Of a DNA stretch of 29,077 nucleotides, positions 18,162 to 27,702 are shown piece after piece. Position 1 is the first letter of the stretch. Every line of letters begins with the position of its first letter. The DNA is taken from the NCBI GenBank assembly GCA_002081555.1, contig KV921050.1, positions 1 through 29,077 on the forward strand, read 5' to 3'. The stretch comes from Protostelium mycophagum. Its lineage: Eukaryota > Evosea > Variosea > Protosteliida > Protosteliaceae. The notes under the pieces are model-generated. The model was given only the letters and a program-made list of their open reading frames with translations. It was not told the DNA's origin and ran no database searches. The position numbers were made by a program, and so were the translations under genes.

Positions 18162-20456
18162 ATGACGCTCCTAGGTGAGCCTGGTAGTGATGTCGAATGA
18201 GGCTGACTGCATTTCAGGTTGCCACCGATTGTCACACATTTTGTTTTAGAAGGTGACAAACCTACAAGAAGGAAATCTCACACCGAGATCGACATGCCAA
18301 CACCTCCATCACCAAAAGGTATTGCATCAACCTGATCTGTTGCGGCGAAATCTAAATGATGAAGGAACCCGACCGAGCACTCCAAATGGTGACTCTCACG
18401 CACTCACACCAGCTAGTTCTACAGATTCAAGTGATGCATTGCGCAGTGGTGTGAGACCTGCCTCACGAAGAGGATCTCTCACTGTGTCACAGACAAGCAT
18501 TGTGACAAAAAGAGGTGATTAAAATACATTGCCATTGATTGACGGCTTGGAAGGATCGATGGAAAGACAGTCAAGTTTGAGTACACTGCGTGTCACTGTG
18601 AAGAATTTGGAGGATAAATCCACCAGCATCAGAAGAGAAATTGTAGAAATCCTTGACAAAAATGAAGAGGTTGTGTTAATGATCTTTATTCAGAATCATC
18701 ATAGTGATACTTCTCTACAGAACAGAAAGGTCAGATCACGGTCTCCGTCACTGGCGAATGGAAGTCCACTGAGTGAGTGGTTGCCTTAATCATCTTCTAA
18801 AGCTGATTGCACAATAGTCACACCTCGATTTCTGGAGGCATTAGAAAATGGGATGACATCACCCCATACAACCAACATCGAGGTTGAGCACACTCTGCAA
18901 GTTTTTCAAAGCTTTGACAGAGTAAGCATATAATTATAATTCTTTTCGATTGGTGTTCCAAGTTCCTCATTGAGAGAAAAATAAATAATCAACAGGGGAA
19001 ATCTAATGAGATCGATGTGGTCGATTGTTTTAGAGCATTAAGGATTTTGGTGGGGGATGATCTGACATGGTCGTGGTTCAATCGACTTTGTTTGCACATC
19101 GACGTCGAAAGAAGGGGGAAAATGAACCAAGAAGAGTGAGTGGCATGTCATGATTGAAAAACATTTAATCCTCATTAATGAACAAAAGATTCACTTCGTT
19201 GAGTTTAAAATTCAAACAAGAAGCAAACAACCGTTCAAAAACAGTTAGAAGAAGAAGCATCGTTCTAAAACAGATGATATTCGAGCCAGACGCCTTCACC
19301 ATGAGTGAGCTCTCAACATAGCTTACCGATTCCTTACTTCTCGACAGATCAGCCGAATAATCTCGGCGACATTCGCATCCTGATGTTTGAAATGGACGTG
19401 CCCTGGGAACACATTTTGGTTAATGAGCAGTTGGGGCACGGTTCTTTTGGTCAAGTCTCCAGCGGGACGTGGAACAAAACGACAGTCTCATTGAAACGGC
19501 TGGAGATTCGCATCACACCCATGGTTGACACGATGCCCGATATTGTGTTTCGAAAAGAAATACTAAATTTGAGTCGGCTGCGGCATCCCAATTTGGTAAA
19601 GGAATTTACTGTGAAAAAGTGATTGATTCTTTGCAGGCAATGATCTTGGGGACGAGTACAACGAGTATTGGAGCTGTACATGTGGTCACAGAGTTGTTCC
19701 CAATGAACTTGAAACAGGTATTATTGTTTTACTTTTGTTCGCTCATCACATCGTTCTTTTGATAACAAAAAGCTTAATATCTTAGATTATCTATGGTCAT
19801 AATCTATCAGCAAGTGCCATTACTTTTATCGCCCACGAGGTGATCTGCAATATGTCAAATTGTCACTCTGACACTGACAGGTCGTCAAAGGCATGCTATT
19901 CTTACATTCGCAACCAATACCTATTATACACGGTGGGATCACTTCTACCAACATCCTGGTCAACAATCTGGGTCAGATACGCATAACAGATTATGGCTTC
20001 TCTAAAGTGAGACTGAAAGGGGAAGAACTGGGCAGCATCATTGGAACACCCGTCACCGTTGCGCCAGAAGCCTTTAAAGGCCAAGATTACACAAAAGAAT
20101 CTGACGTGTATTCTTTTGGAATGCTGATGTACGAAATGTCAACCAAATCTCTGCCGTTTGAAGATTTGAGCTTCGACCGTCTGGTGCACACAGTGAGATT
20201 TATTTGAAAACGAGTTGTAGATCGTATTGATCTGTACAGGTGGTGAAGCAGGGAAAGCGCCCGCCCCTTCCGTCGTCGTCAGAGCTTGGACCATTGATAA
20301 AATGCTGCTGGGAAGATAAACCCAGTAAGCGCATCACTTTTGAAAAGGTGAGACAGAATGAATTATCTGCAACATTTTGACGCGAAACAGCTGTTACCAA
20401 AATTAGAATCGCTGATCGGTACTGCCTCCCCCAAATCAGGCAAACTTATTCTGTAG
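18162..20456 (+). CDS. TKL-like pseudokinase with N-terminal regulatory region, 542 aa
   Basis: Fourteen exons: 18162-18174, 18250-18318, 18365-18514, 18554-18669, 18721-18772, 18818-18921, 18996-19135, 19189-19304, 19348-19595, 19637-19717, 19786-19839, 19881-20192, 20240-20347, 20391-20456. Phases agree; stop TAG. The first 130 residues are Ser/Thr/Pro/Arg rich. An alpha-helical region (VFQSFDRGKSNEIDVVDCFRAL) resembles a degenerate EF-hand pair. The kinase fold starts near residue 260: glycine loop GHGSFGQV, Lys in VSLKRL, helix-C Glu in RKEIL, VAPEAF and DVYSFGMLMYE. The catalytic loop reads HGGITSTNILV, so the HRD Asp is replaced by Gly; the magnesium loop reads DYG. Loss of the catalytic base predicts an inactive or weakly active kinase acting as a scaffold. 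WEDKPSKRITF near the end is typical of TKL/TK C-lobes. Confidence 0.9.
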
Positions 20457-20591
20457 CCAGAGATTGACTCCTGAGGGATAAGATCTGGAAGATCCGCTGT
20501 TATAAATAATTTAATGTTTCTAGATTCGTTGTAGTTCGCGTCAACGAAACCGATTTACGTATTAACAAAGGGAAGCTGCGCTCAGCCCAAC
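20457..20591. other. Short intergenic region
   Basis: 135 bp between the pseudokinase stop and the glycosyltransferase start on the same strand. It must hold the 3' end of the first gene and the promoter of the second. I see no RNA gene or repeat in it. Confidence 0.6.
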
Positions 20592-22469
20592 ATGTCCAGA
20601 GGTGCAGGGCAAGCTCGCACAGCCAAGACATATTGGATTGTTATAACTATCACATGGTTTCTAGTGTGCCTCTTCTATTCAGCTACCTCTTCTGGAGGTC
20701 GTGATACATCACGAGATGGAGAAAACATCACCCTGCAGCCTCCAAAGGAAAAAACAATTTATGCTGAGAAAATCATATTTCAAGAGCGTCCTGAGATCCT
20801 CTTACCTTTTGTGAGCAGCAAGACATTATCTAAAGAGGAAATATGGCGGGCGAACAGATGGTTTCCAACGATTGACCAGAATCGGACATTAGAGGAACTT
20901 TTCGAGAAGTATGCATCATGCACATAAAAAACGTCCACTGATCGGTATACAGGTATATCGAACGCCACAACCGAGCCACAAGTTCAGCAAAAGGGGCGTT
21001 GGAGGCGAAATACCTCACTAATAATCCTCTTAATCATGTCGGTTGGGGAAACCGTCTCACAGTCATCATGAACGGCTTAGTATTGGCAATGCTCACTGAT
21101 CGAGTGTACATGTGGGGTCCGAACAGTATCGCCGAACAGTTTTTCGATTTGCCTTGTGATTTTAGTTGGCGCAATCAAAGCAAGTGAGTCTGAACATGTC
21201 TCGCAATTAATAGTATCTCATACAAGTAGGTATTTGAATACATTGAAAAGAGAAGAGAATGCGTCTGGGAAGTGGATGATTGGAGATGTGGATGCGACCG
21301 ACATTGAATTCGATGGACCAGCTATCGTCAAAAGCGAGAAAGTTGTGGATGTTGGTCCTTACGATAGTAAGCTGAGTTTAAACAATTTAAATCCGTGGAG
21401 ACTGCCAGTGTGCATGCGAATTCGATCAATACGTTGAACATCCTCACCTCTTAAAGTGCATTCTTCCCTGAAAACTACCACATATTCCCTTTATTGAATT
21501 GCACAGACTTGACAGAACTTCTGAAATCACCGATCGATGACAAGACGAAATTGGTCAATTATTACGGATATGACTACATTGTACCTCTACTGCAACGGAA
21601 TCCAAACTATGAGAAGTGGTTCGCCAAGTATTTCCCAACAAAAGAAGTCTTTGGGCAAGTTTTTCGGCGTTTTTTTAAGCCGAAGCCCCATATCCAGCAG
21701 AAGCTTGATGGGTGGGTGTTTGATTGTTTTGGTGGCTTGATGAAGCTGACACGAATAGAATGCTTAAAGATTTTAACGCTGACATTTTCGTGGGTTTACA
21801 GATGCGCACAATGAAGTGGCCTAACATCGTCCGTTTTCCGACCATAGAGTTCTGTGAGGCGGCAAAAGCCATGGTCACACGATGGCAATATTTACAGCAA
21901 GATAGAATCAAATTCTTCGTTGCAACAGACAAACCAAGTGTGAGTAGACGCGATTCGATTTTAAAAAAATAAAAAACTAAAATACACTAGGAGGTACACC
22001 CCACTCTGAAGACATGCCTTGAGCCATACCAAATCGTCTTCACAGACGTGAGTTACACCATTATATCCCGTAAATTAATGAATCATAGATAGGCAGCGAG
22101 TCCAATAATGGCAACCCCGGCTCTGAAGAATCTGGCATCATCGACATGCTCATCCTTTCACAATCAGCAGAGCTGTTCTGCACCGTAGGGAGCTCTTATG
22201 GATATGTCGCTTCAGCCATCACAAACTTGAAGCCTTGGTACATCACATACGGCAACCACCTGCAGCCGAACAATCCAACCTTCTGGCAGCAGATCAACAG
22301 CGAGCCTTGCAACTTCGGCTGCTATTCATTAGCACACGGTTTAGACAAGGTAGCTCAGAAGCACTGGAAGAAAGATGGCATGTGGAGGCAATATTGTGCC
22401 TGTCATCCACTACCTGGTAAATGGGACCACCCTTCTGCAGAAAACAAAGAAGACGCAAATAAATGTTAA
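20592..22469 (+). CDS. GT37-like fucosyltransferase, type II membrane protein
   Basis: Exons: 20592-20908, 20953-21183, 21230-21366, 21507-about 21745 continuing to 21939, 21991-22047, 22089-22469 (TAA). The N-terminus is a short basic tail plus one membrane span (TYWIVITITWFLVCLFYSA), the usual Golgi type II layout. Luminal motifs follow the plant xyloglucan-fucosyltransferase family: VGWGNRLTVIMNGLVLAMLTDR, here quoted in part as GWGNRLTVIMNGLVLAMLTD; ADIFVGLQMR (IGIQIR-like, Arg for GDP-fucose); LSQSAELFCTVGSSYGYVA (STFGYVA-like); LKPWYI; and SEPCNFGC (MEPCFH-like) near the end. The donor is therefore probably GDP-fucose; the acceptor is unknown. Around 21720-21745 the frame passes from HIQQKLDGWVFD to WWLDEADTNRML with no canonical intron of the right length. 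A one-base indel in the assembly or a real lesion would explain it. Confidence 0.85.
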
Positions 22470-22542
22470 AAAACCCTTGCCAAGAATGTTGTAGAGTATT
22501 CAAATTTCTGGGAGATTCCAATGAAAACTACTCGAAATGTTA

Positions 22543-25500
22543 TCATCTATTTATGAGTGATAAAACGACATTCTTCAGTTGCTCCCGAAGCTGTGGATCT
22601 TCTGTAACGATGGTGATTTGGTTGTCTACAACTCGGACGATCTCTCTGCCCTCCAGCCTGATCTTATGAGCATGTGCTCCTGCGACGTCCTCTTCTGTGA
22701 TAAACAACTGCTCATTCCTCACGCCCATCTTCTATATACGTCATCATGATATCATAAAATGTCGTTTCTACAGAGTTGTAGATGCTCAAAAAATCATAAG
22801 GAAAAACGTACAGATACGAGTGCAGTGAAAATATGTTGGGGTGTGATGAGGGCCGATGACCACAGCATCTTGGGTCTCGTCCTGTCGCTTTCTAAAAGTC
22901 CAAGTTGTAGACGGTTATCACGTGACTCTAGTGATGCGTCCACGTGTGTGATGACGTAATCACGAACCGTCTTGTTCAGCTCCAAGGATTGGGATAACTG
23001 CAAAGTGTCACGGTACCGAACCGCGTTTGTTAACGAGATGATTTTCTCACCTGCATTGATATCTCTGCTTTTTGGAAAGGCACTTTGAAAGGAACTTTGA
23101 CGATATCTTGGTGAGATATCAGCGTACATCCCATCTACAATGATTCAGTCACGTGATCATTCGGAGATTGCAATTCCTCACGTCTGGTGGTATAAAGATG
23201 CCTCTTGTGCTCATCCTAATCATTTATTAATTTTATTTTTAAGAAATATTATCGAGCTCTCCACAAATGAGAGAATGAGTTTGTATTTCGACCCTCTACA
23301 ACGCTGTAAATAGACAACTCACCCGGTGGCAGAAAAATAAGATTGAGGCATGACGACATGCTTCGGGTGTGCCTGTTGTAATATATTATTCGCATCATTG
23401 CTGTTGAATTGTGGGTCGATAGGGCAGTAGAATATTTTCATCTTGAAATCGTCCACTACAAAAGGTAATAATGCCATCTCGTGGTCGTGTTCGCTATCTA
23501 CAACGCGTCAGATATACAACGAAATTTCACTGAAGAATCTTGAAATTCCATTTTTACAGTGTTGTAGATCATCAGAAATTTACCAATAAATATGAGAGCA
23601 TCTCTGTGGTTTTTTCCCCAAGCATTAATCAAATTAATCACAGGGCCCATCCTCAGAGACGTGTGGCCAGTGAAGACGATACAAGGCTCCTTGATGTTTT
23701 TCAAACTTCCCGCCCTTTTAACGGTCATTTTTCCCGCCAAAATTCAGATTCAAATTTTGAATGGGATTACGTGGGGTTCTGTGTGTGTTGGTCCGTACTG
23801 TAATTGACGTCTTTCAGGCAAGTCAAACGGTCCAACTTTCTCATTTCTTCAAATAGAAACGGTGGTTCCGGAAGAAACACTCTCTCTTGTCTCGCTTTAC
23901 ATAGCCTGAATTTTCATAAATAAAATGTGTGAAATCTTTTAATTTGAATTTTCGGAGACCACTTTGGAAATTTATTTTATAATTTAAGTGGTTTTTTTTT
24001 AATTCGGGATGAAATTTGAAGTTTTCGAATCATTCTTGTTCTTGATGGCCGTTACAAAATTCAAATTTCAAAAATAGAAAACTGACCATTCTGAGACGAT
24101 GTTGCAATATGCCAATATGTAATCACCCGCAGGACTTACCAAATAGATCGGAATACTATTCATAGAATTCTGCACCAAGAATCTGAAGTTCTCAGAACGA
24201 CTCGAATTTTCATCCAGTTTTCGACGAAATTTCCGGGGAATTTCGTACCTGTACATGAGTTCGATTAAGTCCAGGATGATGCCCGATGTTTGTGTTGGGA
24301 TGAGCACATTGCCCCCCGCCGTGAGTGTCGTTTCTGCATCTTTTTACTTTTATTCAACATTTTTTGTCACATTTCTGGATCGCGGAAACTTCGCAGATCT
24401 AAGACTCTGCGATGCGAGATGCCTTCCACATTCATACAGCAAAAAACAATGACATCATAATTTTTTATGCTTTTTCAAATAAAATATCATGAAAACTCAC
24501 TCGTGTGCTGGCACAAATCATTGAACATGGCATCTGGGTTCGCATTGATCTCTCTGTTGAGTGATCCCATAATCATCAGATCCGCGCCGTACAGCTCATT
24601 CGAATGAAACGGTTCGGGGTGCCTCGATGTAGACGAAGAAGAACTGATGTATACGATCTTCACATTTCAATGAAATTACGCAAAACGTTCGCATTTTCTG
24701 AGAAAATTCTTGAGGATTGACTGAAATTTCAGACGGATTTTGGGGAACTACAACGAGGTACCTTTTGTTTCTGTACAGAAATGACCCAATTACAGGCGCC
24801 GATAGCATATCCTGAACTGACAGGCATGACCGTCATTCCGAAAATTTTCTGCGAAATTTCAATGAATTTTCAGGAAGAGACATGATGCTGACACCTCTGA
24901 TTGTAAATAGGAAAGTGAAGTTATCTTTCCGATGCATGCGTCCACATCATGGCGGGAATATAGAGATGACCACCTCTGAGCGTCTGAGAAATTCTCCGGT
25001 AAATCTCTGCGAAATTTCATTAGATTCATTTTCTTTCAGAAATTATTGAAAAAAAAATAATTAATTATTTCATTTTACATATTATATTTTTCAATAACTT
25101 CTTATATATAAAATAAATTGTAATGGTAGGGGCGATTTCTGTGAAAAGTGCTGCAGTTCAGAAGCGAAGTCCAACCTCAAATTGCGAGGGTCTCTCCACT
25201 CTGGATGTTCTTCAGCGTGGCTTTGTGTGTCCCAATAGATTAACTCCTCCATGATTTGTCTGTAATATTTTCAATAAAAATAATATATTAATTTGACTTT
25301 TTAATTGTGAGATAAAGATTCAAATTTCAATTAGAAGTTACCTCAGGAGTTGCATGACGGGCTCAGTTGCAAAGACTTTCCCTCTAAAATTTGTGTGCTC
25401 TGTCAGGAATGGAAGAGCTAATGCATTCTCCACAGTGGAGATCAACACTGCATCGATCTGATCACAATCATTAAAGTCCAAAACAAACAAAAATTGAGCT

Positions 25501-25856
25501 AACATACCTCGGCTGTGTCTATCAGATCAAATGACGGTGTTTGATATCTGGGTCTGCTGTCTATGAGAACCTTCCCCTTTATGTTTCTGATACAAGAGGT
25601 CTCAGTATCTTTCAAATGAATATCTCCTCTTCTTTGTGCAAGAGCAGGAATGAATCTGATTCGGTGTTTAGAATTGATGTGTTGATCTGAAGATATAATA
25701 TCAACCTGAGCAGAGACTGCGACTCTAGGGCACAATCTAGCAGTATGTGTGTATCCTTATGCCCTAATAAGAGGCACGGTGCCGATGGATTGAGACCTAA
25801 ACAATACTGGGATGTTTTAGAGGATTAACGAAATCTTCCTTGCTCACCAACTTCAT
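22543..25856 (-). CDS. INTS9: Integrator complex subunit 9 (INTS9)
   Basis: INTS9, the inactive metallo-beta-lactamase/beta-CASP partner of INTS11 in the Integrator snRNA-processing and transcription-attenuation complex. Seventeen exons: 25848-25856, 25706-25806, 25508-25655, 25342-25457, 25176-25259, 24895-24973, 24762-24848, 24501-24657, 24249-24333, 24087-24182, 23809-23905, 23584-23689, 23323-23497, 23182-23215, 23051-23134, 22818-22997, 22543-22731. Phases are perfect: 608 aa against about 658 in human. Diagnostic blocks: MKLYCL start, HILLDCAL, ALALPFLTEHTNFRG, VMPVSSGYAIGACNWVIS, GGNVLIPTQTSGIILDLIE, FLPEPPFLFEE, PCIVFTGHTSLRMG, FYCPIDPQFN and the C-terminal domain EQLFITEEDV. The human SNYHCMMALPY is STVENALALPF here, with no HxHxDH zinc site, as expected for this subunit. 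Exon 23182-23215 is only 34 nt. It converges on the glycosyltransferase with 73 bp between stops. Confidence 0.95.
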
Positions 25857-26256
25857 TTTATGATGCCAACTTGCACATCATACAACACAACCCGGACCAA
25901 AGATTTGCTCTCGAATACAAAAACGACAAAAGGCGAGTGCTGGTGGATTGAAGTAAAACTTTAACATTGTTGAGCCCAACAAACAGCAGCCCACCCCAAA
26001 TAATTCTGAATAGTATACCATGATTTCAAGAATCATCTGTATTTTTATCCATTTTTGGGACATCAAGTGAATCTTCAAATTGGAGATTCGCGAGATCATA
26101 AAAAGAGGTTATTATAGTGCAACTCAACACACACTGAATGCTTGCTGTGGGTTGTGCGTGCAAATAAGGGTAAAGATGCTCTTACAAAAGCTCAAAATCT
26201 TTGTCAAGAACCAAGGACTTCGATTAAAATAATTGATCGCTTTAATCTAAAAAGTA
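25857..26256. other. Intergenic region upstream of INTS9
   Basis: 400 bp between the INTS9 start and the tRNA. I find no spliced coding region that holds together; the open frames present lack recognisable motifs. It should contain the INTS9 promoter. No inverted repeat or tandem repeat stands out. Confidence 0.5.
26249..26253 (-). terminator. Pol III terminator of the tRNA
   Basis: A run of five T on the minus strand begins three bases after the tRNA 3' end, the usual RNA polymerase III stop signal. Confidence 0.8.
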
Positions 26257-26328
26257 GGCTCCAATGGGACTCGAACCCATGATCTCTTCCTTACTAGGGA
26301 AGCGCCTTGCCAACTTGGCCATGGAGCC
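26257..26328 (-). tRNA. tRNA-Thr, anticodon AGT
   Basis: 72 nt on the minus strand fold into a complete cloverleaf: acceptor stem GGCTCCA/TGGAGCC, D arm GCCAAGTTGGCAAGGC, anticodon stem CTTCC/GGAAG around loop CTAGTAA (anticodon AGT, Thr; read after A-to-I34), T arm ATGGG-TTCGAGT-CCCAT. A-box TGGCCAAGTTGG and B-box GGTTCGAGTCC are both intact. No intron and no encoded CCA are seen. It is followed by an oligo-T terminator. Confidence 0.97.
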
Positions 26329-26571
26329 TGAGATGTCCGCGCTAACACGACCTTTACTCAAACATGTGCACGCATATAAACACCATATGACTTCGACTGA
26401 TCACTTCGTTTTCATGGTCCTTTCCTTGTCGTGGTGACAAACTTTGTACACTGATTTACCAAGTCAGTACCTTGAGAAATTGCTGTAAGCTCTTGTGGAC
26501 TCTTCCTTCAAGAAAACCTTTGCATTTTCTATTTTAGATTGCTGCCATAATGGATTGAAAACACTCCTCAA
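26329..26571. other. Intergenic region
   Basis: About 240 bp between the tRNA and the 3' end of the next minus-strand gene. It would contain upstream sequence of the tRNA and the 3' untranslated region of that gene. No feature recognised. Confidence 0.5.
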
Positions 26572-27164
26572 TCATTCTTCTGATTCATATGATAACATAT
26601 GACTAAAACAGGCAAAGTAACCCCTCTGAGAGGCCCTAGAGACCCGTAGCGGCCCTGAGAATATAGAGAATAAGAAAGTCGAGACTCACCGGCGGGGGTG
26701 GTCTGCAGAGTAGCAAGACAAACATCTTCTGCTTTGGCATAAGAATTACGTATCGAGCTCTGTCCGTCTGAGAAAGTGGCGGTGACGGGAATGGCGTTGT
26801 CGGGGGCAGTAGTCTTGTATCAAAATCTGAATCGATAACCAGAATTCGTAAGATGATCCAACGCCGTCTCGAATGTGGAGAGGCCAAGAGTTCGGCTGGA
26901 GCGTCGGAATCTTACCTTTAGACGACTCGAGTGTGGTCTCTGGTGAATGGACGGTGGGCAATACGGAATCGAAACCTGATATGAACCTGATAAAAGACAA
27001 AGATGAACAACGTTGGGTCAGGCGTGTTGTTACCTAGAGAAATGCTCGAAGGTCACTTTCGAACGGTGGAATACGGACTCAGGACTTGAATAGAATCAGA
27101 ATGAAACACATGAACCGACGTTGCGAGGCGTCATTACCTGTGGACGCTCGATGATTGTTGCCAT
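26572..27164 (-). CDS. Small hypothetical protein, 97 aa, four exons
   Basis: Not recognised. Exons by plus coordinates: 27138-27164, 26916-26975, 26690-26813, 26572-26654. Introns of 162, 102 and 35 nt are GT-AG and phases agree from ATG to TGA. The protein begins MATIIERPQ, has a Pro/His/Arg-rich second exon, then NAIPVTATFSDGQSSIRNSY and EDVCLATLQTTPAG, and ends YESEE. Alternative frames are open in the second and third exons, so the model is provisional. It lies divergent to the bromodomain gene across a 538-bp gap. Confidence 0.4.
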
Positions 27165-27702
27165 GACTTGAGACTTGATGCTGCAGCTCGGGCAAATTTT
27201 TGACAGCTCGGCTAAACTTTTCGCACTTCGCGAATCGACTTTGAAAAACACAATACCCTCTTTTTATATAATGTCTTTCCTGTTGGGCATTGGCTTATGT
27301 GAAGTCAACAGCCGCCTCTAAAACACTCGCGCTATGCGATCTCTCTCTGCTGCCTGCTATTTTACTTGACTGATGTTTCTCTATGTGAGGTCTTCTAGAC
27401 TTTAAGAGCTATCGTGCTGCTAACAGGGGTGATCAACAATTGAACGACTCCTCAGAATTCAACTCGATCAAAACATGACAGGGCTCTATGATCGAGCGGA
27501 TTGAGCTCAGAATCGTTCAGACGTGCCTCATTTGTCTTGGAGAGGGGTCGTCTTGACCTCCAGAAAAGTTCACCCGTCAATCCTTCTTTTGGCGGGATTG
27601 ATGAATTTCTCGATCGGTTCTCGATCCCTCATTTATCAAGTCCCGCTCGATTAAAAGGCTCAATCTGCGTACCCCTTCATCTCAACTTTTACGTTGTTAA
27701 AG
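27165..27702. promoter_or_regulatory. Divergent intergenic region upstream of the bromodomain gene
   Basis: 538 bp between two divergent start codons, one of the longest gene-free stretches in the window. A TATA-like TTTTTATATAATG lies at about 27260-27272. Several GATCGA/CTCGAT motifs occur between 27440 and 27660. The open frame 27501-27734 overlaps the bromodomain start in another frame and is taken as a shadow. Promoter function is inferred from position only. Confidence 0.4.
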
